From NCBI GenBank assembly GCA_900550185.1, contig URRN01000002.1, forward strand, positions 1-53,396: a DNA stretch of 53,396 bases, given 5' to 3'. Under the pieces are notes generated by a model. It was not told the DNA's origin and ran no database searches. It saw only the letters and a program-made list of their open reading frames with translations. The stretch comes from an uncultured Collinsella sp. Lineage in GTDB: Bacteria; Actinomycetota; Coriobacteriia; Coriobacteriales; Coriobacteriaceae. The position numbers and the translations under genes are program-made. Shown here piece by piece: positions 45,950 through 53,226 of the stretch; within the stretch, counting starts at the first letter, position 1, and every line of letters begins with the position of its first letter.

Positions 45950-47309
45950 AGATTCTTGGACCGGGGCTGATACTGCCCAGAACTCCTGGATGCGGTCCGC
46001 GAACCGCGACAACGCGTACAACTCGTTCCTCGTGAACGCCGATGGCAACGTGAACAACAACAACGCGTACAACGGCAATCGCGCGGCCCCCGATTGCAAC
46101 GGGCATAGCGGCATGGAGAGGCGACGCATAGCGCCGTCCGCCGCAGACCCCGGCGCAAGGAGTCCCGGTCCAGTGCCCGAGAGGGCCGAACACCGCGGCG
46201 GCGACGGCCCCACCTCCGATGGATGTGCTGGGCCTGCAAGCGCCGTCGACCCCATGTCGTTCGAGTGCCTCTGGGAGGCAATGGAGCGATGCCGCAGGGG
46301 AGTGATGTGGAAGGGCAGCGTGGCGAGCTTCGTGCTCAACGCGCCGACCGAGGTGGCGAGACTCGCAGACGAGCTTGCGGACGGCACATACGTCCAGCGC
46401 CCGGTGAGGCGCTTCCCCATCTACTACCCCAAGCAGCGCGACATCGTCGCAATCCCGTTCAGGGACAGGGTCTTCCAGAGGTCGCTCAACGACTTCGTCC
46501 TCTACCCGGCCATGAGCCGGGACTGGATATACGACAACGCATCGTGCCAGACCGGCAAGGGCACGGACTTCGCGCGGAACAGGCTCAAGCGGTTCATGCG
46601 CGAGCACTACGCGAAGCACGGTGAAGACGGGTGGGTGCTGACGCTCGATGTGGCCGGCTACTACCCAAACATGCCGCACGCGACGGCGCTCGCACCGTTC
46701 GAGCGCCATCTCGATGCGAGGTACGTTGGCATCGTGGCCTCGATTCTCGAGAACCAGTACACGGGCGACGTCGGGGTCAACCCAGGCTCGCAGCTCGTAC
46801 AGATAGCCGGAGTGTCGGTCCTAAGCCCGATAGACCACATGGTCAAGGAGCGGCTCAGGGTCCGTCACTACATAAGGTACATGGACGACTCCATCCTCAT
46901 AAGCGACAGCCGCGAGGAGCTTGAGCGGGCGCTCGACGTCCTGACAGATGAGTACGCCAAGCTCGGCTTCGCTCTCAACAGGAAGAAGACCCACATAAGG
47001 CCGCTATCTCGCGGCATAGATTTCCTCGGCTTCCACTTCAAGCTGTCGCCGACCGGGCGCGTCTTCATGAACGTCCTGTCTGCGAAGGTCAAGCAGGAGA
47101 GGCGGCACCTCAAGGGCGTCGTCAGGCTCGCGAAGCGCGGCGTCATCTCAAAGGAGGACGCCGACGCGAGCTTCGAGGGCTGGGTCGCCCACGTCAAGAA
47201 GGGCGACTCGTTCAAGTTGATACGGCGCATGAGGCGCTACTACAGGGACCTCTGGAAGGGAGATACCGATGGTCGTAATCAAGCGAACCAATGGAGACAT
47301 CGAGGGTAG
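45921..47309 (+). CDS. DGR reverse transcriptase
   Basis: RT core from about base 46254 (SFECLWEAMERCRRG): FPIYYPKQRDIVAIPFRDRV, LTLDVAGYYPNMPHA, VNPGSQLVQ in place of the usual QGxxxSP, YMDD at 46878-46889, and RGIDFLGFHF with the thumb beyond. The PGSQLVQ form is DGR-like. The frame is open 111 codons upstream through the whole TR; ATG 45921 has GGAG 8 bases before it, whereas no ribosome site is seen at 46112 or 46254, so the start is uncertain. It makes error-prone cDNA from TR RNA together with Avd. Confidence 0.93.
   Translation: MPDASVPGIRDSWTGADTAQNSWMRSANRDNAYNSFLVNADGNVNNNNAYNGNRAAPDCNGHSGMERRRIAPSAADPGARSPGPVPERAEHRGGDGPTSDGCAGPASAVDPMSFECLWEAMERCRRGVMWKGSVASFVLNAPTEVARLADELADGTYVQRPVRRFPIYYPKQRDIVAIPFRDRVFQRSLNDFVLYPAMSRDWIYDNASCQTGKGTDFARNRLKRFMREHYAKHGEDGWVLTLDVAGYYPNMPHATALAPFERHLDARYVGIVASILENQYTGDVGVNPGSQLVQIAGVSVLSPIDHMVKERLRVRHYIRYMDDSILISDSREELERALDVLTDEYAKLGFALNRKKTHIRPLSRGIDFLGFHFKLSPTGRVFMNVLSAKVKQERRHLKGVVRLAKRGVISKEDADASFEGWVAHVKKGDSFKLIRRMRRYYRDLWKGDTDGRNQANQWRHRG
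45973..46100 (+). repeat. DGR template repeat (TR)
   Basis: 128 bp, invariant donor copy. Its coding frame is rich in AAC, TAC and GAT codons, including a run of four AAC, which lets adenine mutagenesis reach many residues without making stop codons. It starts 24 bases after avd and lies in frame with the RT reading frame downstream. Confidence 0.95.
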
Positions 47310-47445
47310 CCGCAGGGAGGAGAACATCGTCGCCGCGCTCGACACGTACGACGCCAACATCACGTACCTCGCGTGCATGTGCGACGTCGACCTCCCCGAG
47401 AACGAGGGGGTGATTGGATATGAGCACGCTGGCATCGAGGATTAA
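47269..47445 (+). CDS. Small hypothetical protein, 58 aa
   Basis: MVVIKRTNGDIEGSRREENI, then ITYLACMCDVDLPENEG. It overlaps the RT end by 41 bases; GGAAGGGAG precedes the ATG. Typical of small tail-region genes before XkdX-like proteins. Not recognised. Confidence 0.62.
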   Translation: MVVIKRTNGDIEGSRREENIVAALDTYDANITYLACMCDVDLPENEGVIGYEHAGIED

Positions 47446-47569
47446 GACCTGGTACGTCAACGACAAGTGGACCAAGACCATGGTCGAGAACGTGCATGGG
47501 AATGGCAAGATCACCGACGAGGAGCTTGCCGAGATTCTCGCCGCAAAGGGCGAGCCTGACACCGAGTAG
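47420..47569 (+). CDS. XkdX-like small phage protein
   Basis: 49 residues: SRIKTWYVNDKWTKTMVENV and GKITDEELAEILAAKG resemble the XkdX family found between tail fibre and lysis genes of Gram-positive phages. It overlaps the preceding gene by 26 bases and is followed by a terminator. Confidence 0.68.
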   Translation: MSTLASRIKTWYVNDKWTKTMVENVHGNGKITDEELAEILAAKGEPDTE

Positions 47570-47573
47570 CTAC

Positions 47574-47599
47574 GGCCCCGCATGTGCGGGGGCCTTTTT
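47574..47599 (+). terminator. Terminator before lysis genes
   Basis: Stem GGCCCCGCA / TGCGGGGGCC (one bulged G) with a 2-4 base loop, then TTTTT (47595-47599). It lies 15 bases before the holin start. Confidence 0.85.
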
Positions 47600-47614
47600 C
47601 ATCTAGGAGAGACA

Positions 47615-47980
47615 ATGGAATACCAGCTCACCGAGCCGCAGGAGTGGGCAATCGTCATCGCGTGCGGCTTCATGGTCATGGACATTCTGACCGGCTTCAT
47701 CGGCGCTGTCATCAACGGCAACGTCTCGAGCGCCAAGATGCGCGTCGGCCTCGGCCACAAGATTCTGCTCTGCTGCCTCATCGCGGTCGCAGTGATGATC
47801 GAGCTTGCCGGCGCTCACATCGCCGGCCTCGGCTTCAGCGGCGTCTCTGTGACCATCGTGTGCGTCTACATCATCATCATGGAGGTCGCCTCCATCCTCG
47901 AGAACGTGTGCGCCGCATACCCCGAGCTTCGCGACACCCCGCTCATGCGCATCTTCGACCATGACGGGACCGGCGAGTAG
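47615..47980 (+). CDS. Phage holin
   Basis: 121 residues with hydrophobic segments at about 12-32 (AIVIACGFMVMDILTGFIGAV), 50-70 (ILLCCLIAVAVMIELAGAH) and 75-92, and a charged C-terminus (DTPLMRIFDHDG). It resembles the toxin-secretion/holin_4 type. It forms the membrane lesion that lets endolysin out. AGGAGAGACA precedes ATG 47615; an in-frame ATG at 47582 lies inside the terminator and is unlikely. Confidence 0.85.
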   Translation: MEYQLTEPQEWAIVIACGFMVMDILTGFIGAVINGNVSSAKMRVGLGHKILLCCLIAVAVMIELAGAHIAGLGFSGVSVTIVCVYIIIMEVASILENVCAAYPELRDTPLMRIFDHDGTGE

Positions 47981-47981
47981 C

Positions 47982-48806
47982 ATGGACTGGAAGAACCTCC
48001 AGCCCGACGTTTACATGCGCGTCGCGGCCGGCTTCACCAAGGGTCGCCCATATGGCATCTCCGGCGTGACCGTGCACCATATGGCGGGCAACCTCACGCT
48101 CGAGCAGTGCAAGGCCGCCCTCGACTCCAACGGCACCGGCGCTCACTACGGCGTCGCCGGCGGCCGCATCGCCCAGTTCGTCGACGACTACAACCGCGCA
48201 TGGGCGTGCGGCGACGGAATCGGCACCGGTGGCGGCAACGACCGCACGATCAGCATCGAGCTCGCGAACGACCACGCCGACCCGTGGACCGTTTCCGAGG
48301 ACACCCTCGACACGGGCGCACACCTCACGGCCGCTATCTGCGTGTACTACAAGCTCGGACGACCGGAGTGGGGTAAGAACGTCTGGCCGCACAGGCATTG
48401 GAGCGCCACCGCCTGCCCCGGTGAGCTGTACGGCAGCCAGAAGGACGCCTACATCGCCCGCGCACAGGCTTGGTATGACTCCATGGTCAACGGTGCCGCG
48501 GAGCCTGAGAAAGCGTCACAGGGCGCATCTCAGGCTCATTCCGGGGCATCGGCTAAGACCGAGAGCTTCGGCGGCCGCTACCGCTGCACCGTGTCAAAGC
48601 TGAATGTGCGCACCGCCCCGTCGCTGTCCGGCTCCGTCGTGGCCTCCTACGGCCTCGGCCAGACTGTCGTTATCGACGACTGGTACAAGTCCGCAGACGG
48701 ATACATCTGGGGCCGATACACCGGTTATAGCGGAAACGTCCGCTATGTCGCCGTTGGACGCGCCACCGGCAAACCCGAGGCTGACGACTACCTCATCAAG
48801 GAGTGA
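47982..48806 (+). CDS. Endolysin: N-acetylmuramoyl-L-alanine amidase with SH3b
   Basis: 274 residues. An amidase_2 domain (about 20-165) with zinc ligands in VTVHHMAGN and WPHRHWSATACPGELY; a Ser/Ala/Glu linker (about 170-195); and a C-terminal SH3b domain (YRCTVSKLNVRTAPSLSGSV to VRYVAVG) that binds the cell wall. It cuts the stem peptide from muramic acid. It starts one base after the holin stop. Confidence 0.93.
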   Translation: MDWKNLQPDVYMRVAAGFTKGRPYGISGVTVHHMAGNLTLEQCKAALDSNGTGAHYGVAGGRIAQFVDDYNRAWACGDGIGTGGGNDRTISIELANDHADPWTVSEDTLDTGAHLTAAICVYYKLGRPEWGKNVWPHRHWSATACPGELYGSQKDAYIARAQAWYDSMVNGAAEPEKASQGASQAHSGASAKTESFGGRYRCTVSKLNVRTAPSLSGSVVASYGLGQTVVIDDWYKSADGYIWGRYTGYSGNVRYVAVGRATGKPEADDYLIKE

Positions 48807-48807
48807 C

Positions 48808-49110
48808 ATGAAGTTCAGCGAGAAGCTGCTTGGCTTCGCATACGCGGTGCTGGCGGTCATCGCCATGTTCGCGCTCATCACCGTCGCCTGCTCGCTTGCG
48901 CACCCCAGCGATGCAAGCGCGACTGGCGTCGCCACGGTCATTGATCAGTCCGACGGGCCGCTCTACGACCTGCCACAGAACGTGAACTCGTACATCGCCA
49001 CCGAGCGTTCGACGAATCGAGCTTACATTGTGGTCGAGAGCGACCGCGGCATCGCCATCACGCCGTACCTCGACGAGGATGGCGACCAGGTCATCATCGA
49101 CAGGCCATAG
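48808..49110 (+). CDS. Membrane-anchored DUF6440-like protein
   Basis: 100 residues with an N-terminal hydrophobic helix (GFAYAVLAVIAMFALITVAC; residues about 9-28) and the domain AYIVVESDRGIAITPYLDED, which is close to the DUF6440 pattern. A Cys after the helix could be a lipobox. It overlaps nothing and closes the lysis operon; function unknown. Confidence 0.7.
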   Translation: MKFSEKLLGFAYAVLAVIAMFALITVACSLAHPSDASATGVATVIDQSDGPLYDLPQNVNSYIATERSTNRAYIVVESDRGIAITPYLDEDGDQVIIDRP

Positions 49111-49121
49111 CAGACACACCA

Positions 49122-49155
49122 CCCTCCTCGGCATCATGCCGGGGAGGGCTTTTTT
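49122..49155 (+). terminator. Terminator at the end of the lysis operon
   Basis: 12-bp stem 49122-49133 / 49137-49148 (CCCTCCTCGGCA core, one G-U), 3-base loop, then C and six T. Confidence 0.9.
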
Positions 49156-49174
49156 GCTGCCGATACGGTCGAAT

Positions 49175-49213
49175 AAAAGCAGAGCCTCCAAGTTTGCTGG
49201 AAGCTCTGCTTTT
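49175..49213. terminator. Bidirectional terminator abutting attR
   Basis: AAAAGCAGAGC (49175-49185) / GCTCTGCTTTT (49203-49213) with an inner TCCA/TGGA pair; T-runs on both strands. It shields the host yebC side from phage transcription and runs into the att repeat. Confidence 0.78.
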
Positions 49214-49221
49214 GGTCCCTA
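49211..49221. other. Putative attR core
   Basis: TTTGGTCCCTA, identical to 5068-5078; a second TTTGGTCCCT follows immediately (49222-49231), so the crossover could lie in either unit. Confidence 0.5.
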
Positions 49222-49296
49222 TTTGGTCCCTGCGGTGCATCTTGGAGCGCCTTGTGAACCTTGTAAAATGAATAATGCCTGTTGTGCGTCTTGTAT

Positions 49297-49324
49297 TTGC
49301 TTAAAGAGCCATAAGTGGTAATCT
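49297..49324 (+). promoter_or_regulatory. Possible yebC promoter
   Basis: TTGCTT (49297-49302), 16-bp spacer, TAATCT (49319-49324), about 69 bases before yebC, on the host side of the prophage. Moderate match only. Confidence 0.35.
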
Positions 49325-49392
49325 AACGACGTTTGTTTATATTGCCCGAGCATCTGCGCTGGGCTTTAGGTCGAAACCGATAGGAGACACGT

Positions 49393-50199
49393 ATGTCCGG
49401 ACACTCTAAGTGGGCCACAACCAAGCATCGTAAGGGCGCGCAGGACGCCAAGCGTTCCGCCCTCTTCTCCAAGCTCAGCCGCAACATCACCGTTGCTGCC
49501 CGTCTCGGCGGTGACCCGCTGCCCGAGAACAACGCCAGCCTCGCCGCTGCCGTTGCCAAGGCCAAGGCTCAGTCCATGCCTAAGGACAAGATCAAGTCCG
49601 CTATCGACAAGGCTTTTGGTTCGGGTGCTGACGCCGCCGTCTACGAGAACATCGTGTACGAGGGCTACGGTCCCGCCGGTGTCGCCGTCTACGTCGACTG
49701 CCTGACCGACAACCGCAACCGCACCGCCGCTGATGTCCGTTCCGCCTTCTCCCACGCTGGTGGCAACCTGGGCACCTCCGGCTCCGTTGCCTTCCAGTTT
49801 GAGCGCAAGGGCCAGATCGTCGTCGCCAAGGAGATCCTGGACGAGAACGCCAAGAAGGAGACCATGATCGCCAACGGTGCTGCCGGTGACGAGGATGAGT
49901 TCATGATGGCCATCGCCGAGGCCGGTGGCGAGGACTACGAGGACGCCGGCGAGGAGTGGATCGTCTGGACTACTGCCAACGAGGTTATGGCTGTCTCCAA
50001 GGCGCTCGAGGAGCAGGGCGTCCAGGTCAAGGGCTCCGAGACCACCATGGTCCCGACCACCCCGACCGAGGTCTCCGGCGCCGACGCCAAGAAGGTTCAG
50101 CGCCTCATCGACCGTCTTGAGGAGCTCGACGACGTCCAGGATGTTTACAGCACCATGGACATGACCGACGAGGTCATCGCTGCCCTCGAGGAGGAGTAG
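49393..50199 (+). CDS. yebC: YebC/PmpR family protein
   Basis: 268 residues, a little longer than the usual ~245. SGHSKWATTKHRKGAQDAKR at the start, AAAVAKAKAQSMPKDKIKSA, and YENIVYEGYGPAGVAVYVDC are the family signatures. Members act as transcription regulators or, in newer work, as translation factors for proline-rich stretches. GATAGGAGACAC precedes the ATG. The prophage inserts 170 bases upstream without breaking a gene. Confidence 0.93.
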   Translation: MSGHSKWATTKHRKGAQDAKRSALFSKLSRNITVAARLGGDPLPENNASLAAAVAKAKAQSMPKDKIKSAIDKAFGSGADAAVYENIVYEGYGPAGVAVYVDCLTDNRNRTAADVRSAFSHAGGNLGTSGSVAFQFERKGQIVVAKEILDENAKKETMIANGAAGDEDEFMMAIAEAGGEDYEDAGEEWIVWTTANEVMAVSKALEEQGVQVKGSETTMVPTTPTEVSGADAKKVQRLIDRLEELDDVQDVYSTMDMTDEVIAALEEE

Positions 50200-50268
50200 C
50201 GCCCGCACGGGTTAAGCCGTGCATATCTGGGCATAATGAAGCGAGCATGCAAGCCTCGTGGAATAGAT

Positions 50269-50312
50269 GAGCCGGATCCGCGTGCGTAGAGCACCGGACC
50301 CGGCTCTTTTAT
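50269..50312 (+). terminator. Terminator after yebC
   Basis: GAGCCGG (50269-50275) / CCGGCTC (50300-50306) with an inner TCCG/CGGA pair, then TTTT. The following TATAAT (50310-50315) may be the -10 of the amaP operon. Confidence 0.7.
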
Positions 50313-50365
50313 AATGATGCGAACCGTTTTGTATTTCGGGAGCCGAGATTTGAAGGGAGCGCCGC

Positions 50366-50911
50366 GTGCGCGTACTCAAACGAGCCCTAGCGATCGTGTA
50401 TCTTGCCGCCACCATCGTGGCGCTGGGTATGCTTGTCTGCCAGTTTTGGGGGCCGTATACGTATCGCTTTATGCTGCTGATGCGCGACCCCATGCCGCGC
50501 ATCGTCGTCACGGCGTGTGCCGGCGTCGTGGCGATTGGCGTGCTGGTAAGCTTCTTCCGCCTGATGTTTGCTCGTCGCGAGCCGTCCTGTGTGCATCCGG
50601 CGGGGGAGCGCAATATCGAGGTCACCCTTGCGGCGCTTTCTTCGTGTGCTAGGGCTGCTGCCGAACGCGACAACCGCGTGATGGTCGAGCATGTCGAGGC
50701 CCGCGTCCAAGGCCCCGACGATTCGCACGTCCGATTTAAGGTCGAGGCTATCGCGCTTGACGATAAGGACGTGGCATCTCTGGCTACCGCGATGCAGCAG
50801 CGCATCGAGGAAGCCTGCGACACCATGCTCGGCACGCCGGGTACGACCGCGCGCGTCCGTTTTTTGCCGTCCAAGACTACCGTCCAGACCGTGGAGGTTT
50901 CCGGTGAGTGA
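50366..50911 (+). CDS. amaP: AmaP-like alkaline shock membrane anchor
   Basis: 181 residues. Two hydrophobic segments (about 7-27 and 45-65) at the N-terminus and a cytoplasmic alpha/beta domain (NIEVTLAALSSCARAAAERD; HVEARVQGPDDSHVRFKVEA) like AmaP, which tethers Asp23 to the membrane. GTG start with AAGGGAG upstream. The next two genes, DUF2273 and Asp23, confirm the context. Confidence 0.82.
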   Translation: MRVLKRALAIVYLAATIVALGMLVCQFWGPYTYRFMLLMRDPMPRIVVTACAGVVAIGVLVSFFRLMFARREPSCVHPAGERNIEVTLAALSSCARAAAERDNRVMVEHVEARVQGPDDSHVRFKVEAIALDDKDVASLATAMQQRIEEACDTMLGTPGTTARVRFLPSKTTVQTVEVSGE

Positions 50912-51281
50912 TACCAATCAAGATAAGACCGCTCGTACGCCGCGCCTGACGATTGACCAGAGCGCCACGCCGGCGAACGAACCTGTTGATTCCAAAGCAG
51001 AGGCAACCGAGTTACAAGACGCGGCAGCCGCGGATTTTGACGAGGCCATGGGCCTTATCAAGGGCACCGGCGCTGCCATCTGGAGCTACGCCGTTCATCA
51101 TCCCAACACCACGCTCGGTGCCGTTGCGGGCTTTGTGCTTGCGGTGCTGGTGCTCACGTTGGGCCTATGGGACACGCTCGTCATTGCATTCTTCGTGCTG
51201 ATCGGCGCTGTGATCGGCCAAATTCGCGACGGCGAGAACGGGATCGTCAACTTCTTCGGCCGTCTGTTTAGCGGCCGCTAA
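50904..51281 (+). CDS. DUF2273 small membrane protein
   Basis: 125 residues. A hydrophilic N-terminal 60 residues, then two membrane segments (TTLGAVAGFVLAVLVLTLGL; TLVIAFFVLIGAVIGQI) and a GRLFSGR tail, the DUF2273 layout found with Asp23. GTG 50904 overlaps the amaP stop. It belongs to the envelope-stress complex at the membrane. Confidence 0.85.
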   Translation: MSDTNQDKTARTPRLTIDQSATPANEPVDSKAEATELQDAAAADFDEAMGLIKGTGAAIWSYAVHHPNTTLGAVAGFVLAVLVLTLGLWDTLVIAFFVLIGAVIGQIRDGENGIVNFFGRLFSGR

Positions 51282-51325
51282 TATGTATTCGACTGGCGCA
51301 TCCGCGGCAGGCATAAGGAGGAACC

Positions 51326-51847
51326 ATGGCTTTTAATACGAAGGTCGATGTGGCCGATACCGAGCTCGAGGCAGACGAGACCGTCACCGCCGAGGCCGAG
51401 GACGTAACGCTCGAGGATGAGGCGCTCGTCGAGGCCGAGTCCGCCGATGATGCGGACGAGGATGATGAGGAAACAGACGAGTCCGAGGACTCCCTGACCT
51501 ATTCCAACGGTGTGATCGAGAAGATCGTCGCCATGGCCACCCGCGAGGTGCCGCACGTCCTGGGCATGAAGGGTAACCTTATGCACTTTGTGCAGGAGCA
51601 GTTTGGTGCCGAGAATCTGACCAAGGGCGTGACGGTCGAGGTCACCGATGACAATCGCGTGGTCGTCAACATCTCCGTCATTATCGAGTACGGCGCCTAT
51701 GCGCCCGCGATCTTCGACGATGTCAAGGCACGTGTCACCGAGCGCCTTGCCGCGATGACCGGCCTTGAGGTGGCGGGCGTCAACCTGCGCATCGAGGACG
51801 TCATCACCCCCGAGGAGTACGAGCGCCACACCAGCCAGCACGAGTAA
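51326..51847 (+). CDS. asp23: Asp23/Gls24 family envelope stress protein
   Basis: 173 residues. The first 60 are very acidic (ADDADEDDEETDESED); the Asp23 domain follows with YSNGVIEKIVAMATREVPHV, VTDDNRVVVNISVIIEYG and VNLRIEDVITPEEYE. It polymerises under the membrane and is held by AmaP. AAGGAGGAACC precedes the ATG. A dispersed palindrome and a strong terminator follow. Confidence 0.92.
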   Translation: MAFNTKVDVADTELEADETVTAEAEDVTLEDEALVEAESADDADEDDEETDESEDSLTYSNGVIEKIVAMATREVPHVLGMKGNLMHFVQEQFGAENLTKGVTVEVTDDNRVVVNISVIIEYGAYAPAIFDDVKARVTERLAAMTGLEVAGVNLRIEDVITPEEYERHTSQHE

Positions 51848-51894
51848 CCTACCAAAAAGGATAGGTTCGTTTTGGCAGGTTTTATCTGCGGAAA
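51848..51894 (-). repeat. Dispersed palindromic repeat, copy 2
   Basis: Reverse-oriented near copy of the element at 2662-2709; shares the GATAAAACCTGCCAAAA core. It lies directly after the asp23 stop. Confidence 0.65.
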
Positions 51895-51899
51895 TGTCA

Positions 51900-51940
51900 A
51901 ACGGCCGGCCGCGCATGCAAGAGCGCGGCCGGCCGTTTTC
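51900..51940 (+). terminator. Strong terminator after asp23
   Basis: Perfect 15-bp stem 51900-51914 / 51923-51937 (AACGGCCGGCCGCGC) with an 8-base loop, followed by TT. Confidence 0.85.
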
Positions 51941-52053
51941 CGTGCGTCCCCGATGTTGCTATACCGCTTGTCTATCTAGGGGTTGCAATCCTTGCGTTCC
52001 GCGTTACCCTAATGGGCGCATTGTTTCCAAATTGTTAACGAGGGGTTGCCGTA

Positions 52054-53076
52054 ATGGCTGACGAGCACGAAACAGAAAGCAAGGCATGGGCGATTGAGGC
52101 CGCCGCGGCGGAGGCCGCATCGCGTGCCGCCGAGGAGGCGCATCGCCCGCCCGTGGTGCCGATGGAGCGCGTGGTCGACCGTGACGTTATCGAGCGCGGT
52201 GAGCGGGTCGGTCGCAAGCGCAGCCAGGAGCCCGGTTTTCCGCGGTTCTTTGCCGAGCTCAACCTGGGTCTGGTCCTCACGGCCTTTGCCATCGTCGCCT
52301 TTAAAACCCCCAACCACTTTGCCTTTGGCGGCACCTCGGGTGTGTCGGTCATTCTGTCCACGCTGTTCCCGACGCTGCCGGTCGGCGTCTTTATGTGGAT
52401 CATCAACGCGGTCCTGGTTGTCTTGGGTTTCATCTTCTTGGACCGCAGGGCAATCCTGTGGAGCGTCTTTGCCTCGTTTGCGCTCTCGGCCTACGTCTCA
52501 CTGTTTGAGCTCTTTATCCCGGCCGACGTATCTCTGACGGGCGATATGTGGCTTGACCTGTGCTTTGCCGTTATCTTGCCCGCGCTTGGCAGTGCCATTG
52601 TCTTTGACATTGGCGCCTCGACGGGCGGCACCGACATTCTCGCCATGATCCTTAAGCGCCGCACCACGCTCGAGATCGGCCGTGCCCTGCTTCTGGTCGA
52701 TATTGGCATCGTAGCCATCGCGGCCTTTTTGTACGGCCCGCGCGTCGGTCTGTACTGCGTGCTCGGTCTGTTTGCCAAGACACTCGTGGTCGACAAAGCA
52801 ATCGAGAGCATTCACCTGCGCAAGGTTTGTACCGTTATTTGCTCCGACCCGCTTAAGGTCGAAGAGTTTATCGTTAAACATCTCAACCGCACGGCGACCA
52901 TCAGCCGCGGCTACGGCGCGTTCTCGGGTAAGTGCGTGACGGTGATCATGAGCGTATTGAGCCGTCGCGAAGCTGTGCAACTGCGCCGCTATGCCCGCGA
53001 TATCGATCCGGATGCGTTTATCACGATCGTTGACAGCTCCGAGATTGTGGGCAAGGGCTTCCGCGGCACGAACTAG
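52054..53076 (+). CDS. YitT family membrane protein
   Basis: 340 residues. A charged N-terminal 65 residues rich in Ala/Glu/Arg, then five or six membrane segments (NLGLVLTAFAIVAFKTPNHF; VGVFMWIINAVLVVLGFIFL; IVFDIGASTGGTDILAMILK, the last with the family's GGTD), and a C-terminal DUF2179 domain (VCTVICSDPLKVEEFIVKHL; TATISRGYGAFSGK). The role of YitT proteins is unclear. ATG 52054 chosen as the first good start; GAGGGGTTGCC lies before it. Confidence 0.88.
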   Translation: MADEHETESKAWAIEAAAAEAASRAAEEAHRPPVVPMERVVDRDVIERGERVGRKRSQEPGFPRFFAELNLGLVLTAFAIVAFKTPNHFAFGGTSGVSVILSTLFPTLPVGVFMWIINAVLVVLGFIFLDRRAILWSVFASFALSAYVSLFELFIPADVSLTGDMWLDLCFAVILPALGSAIVFDIGASTGGTDILAMILKRRTTLEIGRALLLVDIGIVAIAAFLYGPRVGLYCVLGLFAKTLVVDKAIESIHLRKVCTVICSDPLKVEEFIVKHLNRTATISRGYGAFSGKCVTVIMSVLSRREAVQLRRYARDIDPDAFITIVDSSEIVGKGFRGTN

Positions 53077-53226
53077 CGCGGATATACCCTTCGAATCATT
53101 GAATAAAGCCGCCTACGTTGCAAATCGGTCATCTTGGGGTATTTGTCCCCACATTGGGCGATAATGATGCCAAAGACATCGTTTGCGATCCAGGTGATTC
53201 GCTCTAGATACGAAGGGATGATTTCG

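Larger units (their letters stand above)
5068..49221. mobile_element. Complete HK97-type siphophage prophage
   Basis: All modules of a temperate tailed phage are present in order: integrase and repressors, Cro-like gene, tRNA array, recombination and replication genes, HNH/terminases, portal, protease, capsid, connectors, tail proteins, tape measure, tail tip with DGR, holin and endolysin. Host genes resume on both sides (DUF6020-like gene at left, yebC at right). The boundaries are set by the 11-bp direct repeat TTTGGTCCCTA at 5068-5078 and 49211-49221. No structural or replication gene is visibly broken, so it may be inducible. A long tape measure and no contractile sheath genes point to a siphovirus. 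Confidence 0.9.
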
